NCBI GenBank assembly: GCA_025504975.1
Contig: JANUWI010000010.1
Coordinates: 1,054,001-1,118,000, forward strand
DNA from: Plenodomus lindquistii
Lineage: Eukaryota > Ascomycota > Dothideomycetes > Pleosporales > Leptosphaeriaceae
Direction: 5' to 3'
Length of the DNA: 64,000 nucleotides
Part shown: positions 1 to 11,744 of the stretch, piece by piece
Layout of the letters: each line of letters begins with the position of its first letter
Numbering within the stretch: position 1 is the stretch's first letter
The notes under the pieces: model-generated
The model's database searches: none
Told to the model about the DNA's origin: nothing
The model's input: only the letters and a program-made list of their open reading frames with translations
Program-made: the position numbers and the translations under genes

Positions 1-601
1 ACCGTGGCACGCCACTCCTGCCCCGCTATCAATGCTTATCGCAGACCACAACTTGGCATCTTGCATCGTCGACCTGGGATCATTCACACACTCATCTTGA
101 GCCCCTTTTCTCCCAAACGGTATACAGACATGGCGTTCCCACGAGAGAACCGGAAGGACTCTCGGAAGACTTTCAGAGCCGCAGAGCCTCATGTGGGCCG
201 CTAGAAGCTTCTTTTGCAGACAAGCTCCACTAAGACGCCGCTCCGATGCTTGGTGCTCCACCAGGTCGCCCTATTCCCGGTCATATCACCACATTTCTGT
301 GACAGTCGATCACACATTGGACCATTCAGAATGCGATGCTTGCGCAAGGACCATACACCGGTGTAGTGTCTCGCGACCGGGGAAAGCAAACTTTTGCTGC
401 ACGTGTACCATGGAGACTCCACGCGTACGTCACTACCAAAATGAGGAGCACCATGGGGATCTTCTCCATGGGCAGGGGCATCTCCAGTGGGGATACAAAA
501 GGCGGAGTTACGCCCGTGATGAGGTGATGTTTTGTTGACATCTTTCTCTTCCTCTCTTCCTCCTACAGCCTGGGACCAGTCTTTTGGTCCTGACTTTCAT
601 C
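1..601. other. Upstream region of the sugar transporter
   Basis: No convincing gene is seen. The open frames here are short, Cys/Arg/His-rich and unlike any family. It is taken as promoter and 5' leader of the transporter that starts at 602. Confidence 0.6.
541..568 (+). promoter_or_regulatory. Pyrimidine-rich tract ending in TCCTACAG
   Basis: An almost pure C/T run ends in a good 3' splice site 34 nt before the transporter start codon. It is either a core-promoter CT box or the polypyrimidine tract and acceptor of a 5'-UTR intron; sequence alone does not decide. Confidence 0.4.
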
Positions 602-2377
602 ATGGCCGAGAAAGATAGCAAGATGGTTGAAACGACGAAGCACGTCGAGGCCGCGTCACCCATTGAAAAGTCGTATGCTGAGATCACGCCGGCGCCTCCA
701 ACAGACTACTCTGCGCCAAAGGCCAAGACTGAGCAACTCGAAGATGCCCGTGGATGGGAATCTGAGAACTTGATTCAGGACTTGGAGAAGGAATTGGAAC
801 AAGCCGATTATAAGCTTGGCTTCTTCGATCTTCAATTCAAGAACCCAAAGCACTTTACATGGCTTCTTGTCGCATTCGCCTCTATGGGCGGTCTTCTATC
901 TGGACTCGATCAATCGCTCATCTCTGGTGCCAACTTGAAGCTTCCTCAAGATCTTGGCCTTACAGCCCAACAGAACTCTCTAGTCAACTCCGGCATGCCC
1001 CTCGGTGGTAAGTAACAGAATATCGGTCCTCCCGGTTTCCTTTGCTGACTCCCACTAGCTGTCGCTGGTGCTTTCCTCATCTCCCCATGTAACGAATACT
1101 TCGGTCGCCGTTGGGCGATCTTGATCTCTTGCATCTTGTACACCATCGGTGGTGCACTTGAGGCAGGTAGCATGAACTACGGTATGATTGTCGCTGCTCG
1201 TGTCATCCTCGGCGCTGGTGTTGGTCTCGAAGGTGGAACTGTGCCCGTCTATGTCGCCGAGACAGTTGAGAGTAGGCTCCGCGGTAACCTCGTTTCACTC
1301 TACCAGTTCAACATTGCTCTCGGAGAGGTCCTCGGTTATGCTGTCGCTGCCATGTTCATCACTGTCCCAGGGTCATGGCGATACATACTTGGTAGCTCGC
1401 TTGTCTTCTCCACCATCATGGGAATCGGTATCCTCTTCATGCCTGAGAGTCCACGTTACCTGATGCACAAGGGCAAATCCCTCGAGGCATTCAAAGTCTG
1501 GCGCCGTATTCGAGGAACCGCTACGCATGAAGCGCGTCAAGAGTTTTTCATCATGAAGATCAGTACCGAAGAGGAGGAGGCGGAGGTCGCAGCTGGCCGT
1601 ACAAACCGCTTCCCATGGATGGACTTCTTCACCAAGCCACGCGCACGCCGCGCAATCATATATGCTAACATCATGATCTTCCTTGGACAATTCACCGGTG
1701 TCAACGCCATCTTGTACTACATGTCTGTGCTGCTGTCGCAGATTGGCTTCAACACATACGATGCAACGTACATGTCCTTGGTCGGTGGTGGCTCCCTTCT
1801 CATCGGTACCATTCCAGCCATTTTCCTCATGGAGACCTGTGGACGTCGATTCTGGGCCATTGCTATGTTGCCAGGCTTCTTGGTTGGTCTCATTCTAGTC
1901 GGTGTGAGCTACCAGCTTCACAGTACCACCGCGACACTTGGTGTCTATCTCACTGGTCTCATCATCTACGAGCTCTTCTTCGGTTCTTACGCCGCTCTTA
2001 CATGGGTTATCCCATCCGAGGTGTACCCGACTTATCTACGCTCATACGGTATGACAACATCGACTGGATGGCTCTTCCTCTCGTCGTTTATCGTCACTTA
2101 TAACTTTACGGACATGCAGAACGCCATGGGCCGCACTGGTCTATCTCTTGGCTTCTACGGCGGCATCGCAGTGGTCGGCTGGTTCTACCAGATCTTCTTC
2201 ATGTATGAGACAAAGGACAAGACACTTGAGGAGATTGACCAACTATTCATGAAACCAACACGTCAGTTAGTCCGGGAGAACTTGAAGAGCTCGTGGGATG
2301 TGACTACGGATCTGCTGCATTTCAGGTTCCGGAAGGTGTTCATTGAGAACAACCAGCGTCTTAAAGCAGGCGAGTAG
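602..2377 (+). CDS. MFS sugar/polyol transporter
   Basis: Exons 602-1007 and 1059-2377 give 574 residues. The 51-nt intron (GTAAGT..CTAG) joins MPLG to AVAGAFLIS in phase. The protein is a 12-helix sugar porter of the Major Facilitator Superfamily, expected in the plasma membrane as a proton-coupled importer. Visible signatures are the loop 2-3 region NEYFGRRWA, the loop 6-7 motif PESPRYLMHKGK, QFTGVNAILYY in helix 7, and IPSEVYPTYLRS near helix 10 (the PAEIFP-type motif of sugar porters). A hydrophilic tail of about 90 residues precedes helix 1, longer than in yeast Hxt proteins. ATG 602 is preferred; an in-frame TTG at 584 is not a likely start. The family is sure; the substrate (hexose, inositol or another polyol) is not readable. 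Confidence 0.93.
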
Positions 2378-3035
2378 ATGTTTGTCTCTGGTATTGAAGG
2401 GCCATTATCTGTCCTGGTTGTAGCGATGACTTTACAATACCTCAGGGCACTGTTAGTCATCAGGCCCATGCTTTAAGACATGAAAATACGAATGTTCAAT
2501 TGTGTATCTGTCTCAGTTTGGATCAGAATGAACCATGCACGTGATCATGCTGATGGTGTGCTACTTTGCTGTGTAGGTTCTTTGCAAGTACCAGCTGCAC
2601 AGCAACCTTGATCATCTACTGTCGGTGGGCTGACGTTAGCAACGTATACTAAGCCAGCAAACAAGCAAACTAATTTTACTTTTTCACTGCAACATAGGTA
2701 CCGGGCTGAACCGCAAACATCGCCATATGGCCGTGCCGATGCAAAGTCCTAACGGTGACAGCCAGACCTCACCATATCCACGTCGCCGCACGGCTACATT
2801 GTGTACACACGCCTCAATATGAGACTGGGCGAACTCACATGTCTCAGGGACCTTTCCTTCATAAATCCCTCCAAGGGCTCATCTCAATCCCACATCAGCC
2901 TCAACCACTCAACCACTCAACCACTCAACCACTCAACCACTCAACCCACTGCGCAAATTCCAATCACTCGACTCTTCATCACCACTGCAAGTCTTCACCT
3001 TCCCACTCGCCGCAAAGCTTTCCAACCCTCTCATC
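2378..3035. other. Intergenic region with a tandem repeat
   Basis: No gene is supported. It holds the 3' flank of the transporter and, at its end, the 8-bp tandem repeat listed separately, probably in the leader of the next gene. Confidence 0.6.
2900..2946 (+). repeat. 8-bp tandem repeat (CTCAACCA)n
   Basis: Five perfect copies of CTCAACCA plus a sixth, imperfect one run head to tail about 90 bp before the start codon at 3036. This is a simple minisatellite, likely variable between strains by slippage. Confidence 0.95.
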
Positions 3036-3529
3036 ATGAACCATTCCGCGAGTCACTTGGAAACTCCATCCTACGGTCCTGTCCTCTACCCCGGCGGACT
3101 ACCATACCGCAGCATTTCAGCATCTTCGTTCTCCCGCCCGAGCACCGCTCTCATCATCGGAGGTATGACGACCGTCATGGGTAGCTGGCCGTTGGTAGTC
3201 GGCGTCGTTGGCTTGTCTTTACTGGGTCTCACATCTGGTGTGTATATTTCCTGTCCTACATGTCGGTGGTTCCGAGCTGGTACCCAGTTCAGCGCAGATC
3301 TATTCCTGTGTCTGGACTTCGCGCAGGAGCAGGAGTGCTGGAAGATGGGATCATGTGTGACTAATCTCGCCGTACAGATGTCTTTGCTGCACGACCTCGC
3401 TCTGCTAGTGGCAATGTTGTAGAGGAATACGGTCCCGTGGTTGATTTTACAGTTAGCGATGGGGCGGTTGGTGTTGATGTTGGGAAGATTGCGACTGTGA
3501 TTGGGAACGGCGAGAAAAGGGTCAATTGA
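3036..3529 (+). CDS. Small predicted membrane protein, function unknown
   Basis: Exons 3036-3237 and 3378-3529 give 117 residues. The 140-nt intron runs from GTGTGT to GTACAG and leaves phase 1, which the second exon completes exactly (LGLTS, then DVFAARPRSAS). Reading through the intron would stop early. The first exon ends in a long hydrophobic stretch (about residues 35-66, with STALIIGG and WPLVVGVVGLSLLGL), probably one or two membrane segments; the tail is short and Val/Gly-rich. I recognise no family. The phase match and hydrophobic segment support a real gene, but it could be a chance model. Confidence 0.5.
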
Positions 3530-5793
3530 GAGGAGATGTTTAAATCTGACAATTGAAGAATTCGGGATGTGTAAGTAATAGTCTGATTGACGAGTCTGGA
3601 ATGATACGCTAACACGATTTAGTGGTGCTAGGGGTGTACACGCTGTCTCTCTCGTAATCATCTTAGAGGATGTAGGTCTAAGAGATCATGAGGGCCTTGT
3701 TAGGAATGGACTTGTCCATGAAATTTCCCCTTCTACATGGCAAACATCCCAAGACTAGCTCTTTTTGTTTCCAAATGTTGCCTTTTATTCTTTTTGGTTA
3801 TTCTGGATTACTCCCACTTATGTTGCTTATTGATCGAGCCGTTTTCTCTATGACTACATCAGGGCTATGTATGTTTCACCTTGTAGAAGAGTAGGATCTA
3901 GGTAACTCAGACATATCATGAACATAGTCAAATCAAGAAAGCACATCACAAGAACACTGTTATACAGCTCTTTTCAAATTCCATAAATTATGACCCGAGT
4001 CCCATTTATTATGGCCTATATAACTTGCAAGTCCACACACTGTATGAACCCCCTCTTAGCGCCGTGGATCATACAGACCTACACTGTACGCAGTACACCG
4101 TACTACACCATACCCTACACCTACTACACCCACTCTCACAAATAACCCCCGTGCGTAACACCTACTGTCTTACTCAAGGCAAGTAACCCGAACGGGCCGA
4201 CCTCACGGTACACAATCGGCCCTACTGGACTCATGCCGCCCACACCAGAACATTCGGCGCAGAAGGTGTTGCGGGGCAAGGCTGAAGCATGCCACATGGC
4301 AGACGATCTGACAGTGACACTTGAATGACTCTTTAGCGAAGCCCGGGCAAGATGCACCGAATAGGCGTGGGTTGAGTATTGGGTCTGTTGATCTGATCTG
4401 CACATGGCTGACTGACACAGTCGAGATTTGAGGGAGGGGGGCTGCACGTGCGATGTTGGCGACCCTGCTGGTGATGTGAGACCAGGAGTCAATTCCTGTG
4501 GTGATTTCGAGACTGGTAATATTTGCGTGGTGATAGGCTCGGGATTTCGCTCTAGATGGTTCAAGATGTTTTTCCTTGACACGCACACATGCGCAGTATC
4601 CCGTCTACCTGGATGCAAGTGCCGGAGGGACACGAGCGAATCGGCCCTTCTCCGTGAGTTCGGACAGTCTGCATCGTGAGCAAAAAATTGTTGTTGAGTA
4701 TAATCGGTCCTTCGCTTCATTCTTGTCCAAACCGCTGGCTACCTAAGTAATCAATCATCGGCCTTTCGCACCGAAAAAGAGGAAGGTTTTTGTCGATCGA
4801 TTCGATTCTCAAAAACAAGTCGGAGACTCCATTTCCATATGCAACGGCATCGCGTTGCTGAGATTCAAGATCACGTGGGTGCTGGACGTGGAAGTTAGGG
4901 TTCCACGTCGGCTAAATGCCCGCCCTGTACGTCTACATTGTGACGTCTGTGGAGTAATCCACTTGACATCGGGCTAACAGTAGCCAAGAACCATCTCGAG
5001 ATGACTGCAGCTGAGCGTGGGGTAGGAAGATTAGATAGGCCATTGTATGACGCTGAAGTTAGGATGAATTGATGACGGCGTAAAGGACTCATTGTAGCGA
5101 ACATGTGCACTACGGTTGAAGTATGCAGCTCTGTGATCCTGCAGGATGATGTTCAGCAGCCCTTCTGCTTCTGGTGCCGTGTGCAGCGAATATGAGGTGT
5201 TTTCCCCGGGAATAGGCATCCATCCCTAGGGGCCGCAGGATTCCCTTGCATGCTAGGGTCCCATATAACCTGCTCGCTCTACATGTTCCACTCGTTCCAT
5301 GTCTCATCCTCAGGCTAGTCCACTTAAGCTTCGCAGGTTCGTGGTTATACTTAGCGAGTCCGCGGGGAGTTCGTTACGAGCGGCTCGTTCAGTCATGGCT
5401 GCCGTAGGACTGCAGGCGATGTGGAGAGCGAGGTTGAACTTCGCGGAAGGCTTGCGAAGCATCCTCGGATAGAAGTGATCGTCCCAGTACGTTGGTTGGT
5501 GTTGCGTTAAGAAAGCCGATGTCCTGATCGCGATGCGTGTAGGTCAGTCTGTCCTCGGAGCCAACAGCGCCTTCCCGTCCACTCCTGTCTCTCCTTCGCC
5601 TCATGTCCCACTGTAATCCTGCATGCATCAAATCTTCTCCATATTCTACAGCAAGCTCTGCGTAATGGCGAAACCATGCGTCTCTGGGGCGAACGTTTGT
5701 CTGTCCTGCGGGCTTCTTGTTGAGATATCGTTACGGGCAAAATTCCGTACAGCAGTGTGGCTGCTCCGTTCAGTCATTCCACACAACAACACA
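3530..5793. other. Intergenic region
   Basis: About 2.3 kb without a supportable gene. The largest open frame (minus strand, 4136-4720) has no recognisable domain and no splice-compatible extension. Nothing RNA-like was seen. Confidence 0.5.
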
Positions 5794-6181
5794 TCATCGC
5801 CCTTCTTGTTCTTTCTCCCTCAACCGTCGCTCCTTGAACGCCGTAATCTTCCTCTCTAGTTCATTTTTCTTGAAGACCAATTGCTCGCGCGCAACCTCGA
5901 GGGTCTTGATTTGTTCCTCCGGGCTGGACTCGAGGATTTGCTTTCGCCTCTGCGAGCGCTGTATGTTAGCGTATTTGTAATGCGGCGAACATTCACCCTC
6001 AGCGTTTGCTAAGTCATCCGGGGGTGTGTGGTGTTGAGGATCTTATTGTTTGGTGGTGTTGATGTACCTTTTGCACTTCGACGTCCCTTTTCAGAGTCGC
6101 GCCGTATATTGAGCCAGTGATGGTGATGGCAGCGACTGCGCCGGTAAGGATCCAGCGACGGACGGCCTGCTGTGTCGCCAT
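5794..6181 (-). CDS. Small single-pass membrane protein with a coiled-coil tail
   Basis: Minus-strand exons 6181-6068 and 5958-5794 give 92 residues; the intron (GTACAT..ACAG) is phase 0. A short basic N-terminus (AVRRW) leads into one membrane segment (about residues 12-29, LTGAVAAITITGSIYGA). A charged helical tail rich in Gln, Glu, Lys and Arg follows (EEQIKTLEVAREQL, KKNELERKITAFKERR), likely a coiled coil. Size and layout resemble small mitochondrial inner-membrane assembly factors of the COX14/PET117 type. That comparison is from memory, and function is not established. It is divergent from HSK3, with 302 bp between start codons. Confidence 0.72.
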
Positions 6182-6483
6182 TGTGATCCTATCAGAGTAC
6201 AGTTGGTGGGAGATGAGGGTGGTGATCAATCAGCCTGACGTCTGGGGTGGAATGCGACAAATTGTGAGGTGTGGTCGAGCAGGTATCGTGAAGAATTCGA
6301 GGGTTGTGCCAAGAGATTTCGCCGCGGAAGTCTCGAGCGCGTCTTGCTTCCCCACCTTTCACACCATCAACAACAACAACGACCACCCACGAGAAATTGT
6401 CCTCGACCTCAACTCTAGTCCAGACCCTCAAGCGCAATCACCAACAGCTGCTTTGTATTCCGCCACGCGTATCTCCGCCTAGC

Positions 6484-6857
6484 ATGTCGAACCCAACACG
6501 CTCCCAACCCGCGCCAAACTCGCGCCTCAGCACCGTGCCCTCGCAGAAACCGCGCCAACTATCACACCTGCAAGCGCAACTTGCGCAATTGACGGCGAAT
6601 ATGGCAGACTTGGAGAGTCTGATGCGTATGACAGCCGGTCAGGCGCAGGATATGAGGGCGTTGGGCGGCTACTCGGGCGCGATGTGAGTCTCCGTGGTGG
6701 TCCTAAGTCTCACATAGAGTCGCAGGCAGACGTCAGAGTATACAGAAGGATGGTTGGCTAATCCGGGAATAGGTTTATGGCGTCGAGCAAAGTCCTAGGC
6801 GAAGAGACAGTCAAGGGAGGTGAAAGGGGCAAGGAGGATAAGGAGAGCGACAAGTGA
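6484..6857 (+). CDS. HSK3: DASH complex subunit Hsk3
   Basis: Exons 6484-6683 and 6773-6857 give 94 residues. The intron (GTGAGT..ATAG) splits an ATG codon in phase 2. The core RQLSHLQAQLAQLTANMADL, followed by MRMTAGQAQDMRALGGYSG and FMASSKVLGEE, is the Hsk3 family pattern: a short helical protein ending in a conserved SKVLGEE box. Hsk3 is a subunit of the fungal DASH/Dam1 ring that couples kinetochores to spindle microtubules. The N-terminal 25 residues are Ser/Pro-rich and probably disordered; the C-terminus is a Lys/Glu/Gly tail. Length suits filamentous fungal orthologues. Confidence 0.9.
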
Positions 6858-9800
6858 GGCTTGCCGGGCGCCCAGACAACAAAACCGAGGAGAGCCCCGG
6901 GCTCACGATGGGAGATAGGGCGAGGACCGTGTATATGTCGCATGACTGAGGATAGCAAAAGAATGCTACTAGCTAAGATAACACTCGCGTCTGCGAGAGG
7001 AGGATGACTGCGCCGCGGACGAGCTACGGCTACGGAGGGAAGCTGCAAAGGTGTTGCGATACTGTGTCCTTGGCTGATATGAAGGCAGATGGAGGCTACT
7101 GATAGGCAAGTTGCGGACTGAAGATCGAACACGTGTACCTTGGAAGACACAGTGTCTTGCATGCGCGCACCATGGCACAGCATGGCTCACTCTGGTGTCT
7201 ACACTCGGTGGGGGTAATGTCTAGCTAGTGAATGATCATCATCCACGCTCCTCAAGAGCGTTTACTACAATTTGAACTGGCCGGCGGCCATCTCACTTGC
7301 CACGACAGGATGCGCACATGTATACTTACCATCCCCAGTCAACCCATGCGAATGCACACTTCCTCGGTCAAATCCTCCCTTATCATCCCCTCTGATTCGC
7401 CAGCCCTGTCTCTCTGTTATCCTCACGGCAAACATCCGAACAGCCGCCTTTCTTATCTAAGCTATCTTCTGTTTCACTGCTCCGCGATAGGAAGCTGCAG
7501 GGAGAGCCACCGAACCAAGAGTGTTCAAACACCACTCGTACGGCCATGTCATTGGCTTGATTAGAGAAAACTGCTGAGAGAAGAATGCTTGCGCGCAGAT
7601 GAGGGGACGTGTGTTTTTGCTGGGCTGGCTGCGTAAGAGCCACTAACATGGTGTTATCAATCGCGCAATGATAACCGATAATGGTCTTACACCGCGCACG
7701 CAAGGGGAGCTGTACGTGCGCTGGATGTGGGTATAAAGACTGCGCGTGTTCCTCTGTCGCTTGAGCTTGATTTTGGTGAGGGAGATTGGAAACAACAATT
7801 TTTCGAAATGTATATCCTGGTCGCTGGATTTACCCCGCGGGGCTACATTGGATCCAATGCCGTGACTCCGAGACTGGATGGACGGACACGATTCGACTCA
7901 CTACGCCTGGATACTGTTGACCGATGAGGGACTGGAATGGATTGATGGACTTGAGATTTGCGGTATTGGGATCTGCGTCGAGTTTGCTGTTGACCAACCA
8001 TATTTGGTGCCTTCAGCCTTCAGGCCGCCAAGAAACAACTCAAACAACGCGCATCCCATCACGACCAAAGTTGGACCGAGGACGTCGCCTGTCAGTAATA
8101 AAGAGAATGATGACGACGACGACAATCAAGGCGATACGGAAGGCTGACCAATGCTGACGAAAGCATTGTCATGATACAACCTTGGATTGAACATGGCGTC
8201 GAAGCACGCGAGCCTCCACATCAACGAAAGCAATGTGCACAGTGGCACACGAGCAGACCCTGAGTTCCACAAGTGCCCACGTCGGCCCGTCGACGGTATG
8301 GTCGATGGCCTCTCCACGTCAAAAGGTCACCCGCCGATCGAGAGAGGCGTATAGGAAGACTGCATCCGCCCATCCCCAAATGGCGCCTAAATGAATCACG
8401 TACTCCAACCCCCACGAAATCCCGCGCCCACTCGTATCAGACATGCAGAGGTCAACACCTTGCCCATGGATGCATGTTTCGGCTTGCTGGAACAAGTCTT
8501 GTCTCCGTGGACACTGCAATTATTTGTGGATCATCCGCTTTGCGCATTCAGGCGATATGTACATATGATGTCCTGAATTCATCTAATAACGAGGCGCAAT
8601 CGGATATTAGATTCTCCACTAAACACATAGGGCCGAGCTGTTGCTAGAGATCCCAGAAGTATGGCGACATCTGGTAAGTTCCGCTAGAAAATGCAGGAAT
8701 ACGAATGCTGCGCGTCAAAACAATGCAAAGACTTGCATCGCGTGCAGTGGTTGTTGAGATGGCTGCATCTGTAGCGGTGCAGGCCGAATTCACAGCCTCC
8801 AGCTTGGGGTGAGGTTAGGGCGGGTTGTGAGGAGCTAGCAAGTGGTCTAGGCTTATAAGCCTGGCAACTCCCATGCAAGATAGATGCAAGTGGCTTTTAT
8901 GGCTTGCATGAACAGGCACTTTCCTGGTCCGTCTCGGGCACGCGTGGGATGTTGCTTCATCAACCTCGAGCCAACCTTGTATTTGCGTCGTCGGCAACAG
9001 ATTCGTAATTTGGCAGTGAGGAGATTCGTCCCGGACTGCGGTATGATAGTATGAACCCTCGAGAGCATTATGAAGTTCAAGTTCTGTTCTAACGTAAAGA
9101 ACAAGCCGATTTCGCATGTGATTACCCGTTGCGCAGGGTGACAGGGGCTAAGCGATCGTTCGAGCTTAGTGGCTGTGTAATGTCAAACTTGGTATAGTGG
9201 CCGTGAAAAACACCCTGGCCGAGGAAATGTCACGCCTCTTACTGGCTTCGATTTGAGAAATCCGAGGACAAGCTGCGGAGGATTCTACCACGTCTCGACA
9301 ATATCCGTGTAAGCATTATTGCTGAGCTGCATGAGTCCAGAACTGTCACAGTAGTGAGTTGCGTCTGCAGAAAAGGGTTAGTCGCAGGTGCTGTCAGTGT
9401 TTGTGTGGGACTGGCATATATCTGATCAAACATTCTAAAAGAAAATGACCTTTGCCATTTCACGCATACGCTTGGCATGGCAGCAATCTGTCAGATCGAA
9501 GTATGGGAGCTCATCGGCTCTGAAACTATAACCCAAGAGCCGAAAGTGAAGGTGGAGGGCTGCTGGATGCTGAATGCCAAGTGCTGAATGCTGAGTCGTG
9601 ATGGGGATTGTTGAGGTGTTCACTTGGATTGTAATGGGTCGACTGTTCCCGCTTCGCTGTAACATTAGGTTCCTTGAATGGACCTCTGAATGGACACCTC
9701 CACATTTCGCGCGACATTCAATGTCAATGTCGGGCGATCTGCCGAATCCAGGGTCAATCGAGTTTGGATGGTTGAAAAGACGGCCGCCTAACAATTGTGG

Positions 9801-11744
9801 GTCCAGAGGCTTCTTAGATGCATGTTCCATTCCCACGACATGTACCAATTGCTCTCCAGTATGCACTATACGTCTGACTGTAGTTCCGTCGTACGATTCC
9901 CTGGGGCCCTGAACCAAGGTATTGATGTTGAACGCACCAGAAGTCTACTCTTAGAGTAGTAGGAGAGCTGCAATGCAGTGACGCGCTGTTGGATTAGGCT
10001 TGGAGCTCAGGTCGTCTGCTACCACGTGCTATGTGCCATGGGCGGTGGAGCTGTAGCTCGAGCTAGCCGTGGTGGTGGAGCCTCTAAATAAGACCCTGAA
10101 ATCGAAGGAATCGTCGGAAAAAATAGGAACAATGAGAAGGCAAGTGCCGGCTACTGTTCTGTAGCAGACGGATCCCGGTAGCAGTCGGAAAGGATACTCC
10201 GAAGCCGGCTAAACTGGGGCAAATGGTCGAGCTGTGCCAGTGTTGAGCTGAAGCGGCCCCTCCATGTCGCCTCACGATGGCTAGGCTATGGATAGTGCTA
10301 CACCACGTAAGTCAGAAGCGGTAAAGGCAGTCGTGGTTACGGTTGAGCGTGATGATGGGTGTCGGCGCATGAGGTCGGCTTGCCGCCATGGCTAGACGCG
10401 ATTAGTGCAGCAAGAGGACCGGATGGGGCCAGCCAATAAGCTCACACGAGAGCAATGTTTCCCACGCACCCCGGTACAGACGGTGGATCGCAAATACTCG
10501 GAGCGTGCAGTGGAAATACAATGGCAGGGTGCACACTGCAGGGAGTCCCGCCCGATTGCGCATGCCGTCGAGCACAAGTGACGTCCGTGGATCGACGAGG
10601 ATGCAGGTCATGTCTGAGACCAGCCCAACGCGTTGCTCGCGTGTCGTGCACTGGGTATACTACTCTAGGTGTTGAGGAAACAGTCAGGGTCTGTCTGGTG
10701 CTGTCCTGCTGTCCACGAGCGGCCGGCCGAGAAACCGCCCACTGCAAATTCGCACGTTCTACTTGTAACCAAACGACGCCTGTGCAAATTACTCCAAGCG
10801 AACAGCCTGCCCGTGGCGCACGGTTCAGGCGGTCTTGCAGAGTACTGTGTACACAGTAGAGCAGACCGGGGCCTGCGTCTGAAGCGGCAGGGCAGGCCTG
10901 CTCCCGTGCCACGGCGCACGCGATGACCTCAGCCTGCTCCTCCGGGGGCGTCGTGTTGCTGAGGCCCCAGGCGGAGCACTGGAGTAGCGAGTACAGTAGC
11001 CAGCGCGCCAGTGGCCACGGGTGTCGTGTGCGCAGGCCGGGTGCTTCTTGAGGGTGCGCGGTACAGGACTCGAGACGGGCTACCCTACCGTGCATTGTGG
11101 AGAGACGGCGAGGCCTGGGCAGGCATGCTCCCGGGATGAAGCAGAGCGAACAGCGTCGTGGTGGGGGTTTTTCGTGGGTGCCCACTGCCCACTACCAGTG
11201 ACGACTACCGAACGCTCCACCCACGGTCCACGGTCCACGGTCTAGCAGCGCGCAAGCGTGCATGAGGCCCGTCGCAGGCTGGCGCTTGGGACGCTGACTT
11301 GAATTGGTGCGCCGCTCACTGGTGGTCCGCGTGTGCTGCGTGCAACGCTCTGGGCGTTCCCAAGTAAAAGTTGCCCGTGGGAGTTGCAATTGAACATCAC
11401 GCTCCCACTCCGCCGCCTGCCTGTCGCTGTCCACGGCCGCAGCCGCACGCCCTGCCCAATCGCCCACGCCTCTGGGAGCCAGCAGCCCTCCGCCGCGGTA
11501 GCGCACCAGCACCATCGTCTGTCCCCAGTGCCCCCAGCCCTTTTCTCGGCAGTGGTTGCAGGCCAGGTCCGCAGACGTGGGGTGCGCCCATCCGACCGCC
11601 AGAGCGCACGCGCCGACCGCGACATCATCGCCTGCCCCCAGACATAATTGCACGCCCCAGCATCAAGCAGCAGCAGAAACCGCAGCAGCAGCAGACAGCG
11701 TCTGAGCGCTCCACGCTCGCTGCACCTGCACCTACCTGCAAACC
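6858..11744. other. Long gene-poor region upstream of areA
   Basis: Nearly 4.9 kb without a gene I can support. The first part (to about 10.0 kb) has mixed composition and only short orphan frames. From about 10.4 kb to 11.74 kb it is clearly GC-rich, which opens long overlapping frames on both strands without domain content. The last part must contain the promoter and leader of areA; that leader is known to be long in other fungi. Confidence 0.5.

Noticed and set aside
4136..4720. A 194-residue minus-strand frame
   Set aside because: No domain, patchy composition with many Ser/His/Arg, and no good splice extensions.
9435..9917. A 160-residue minus-strand frame
   Set aside because: Mixed random-looking composition and no family features.
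10442..11185. A 247-residue minus-strand frame upstream of areA
   Set aside because: It lies in GC-rich DNA where stops are rare on both strands. Its Arg/Ala/Cys/His-rich composition is typical of such chance frames.
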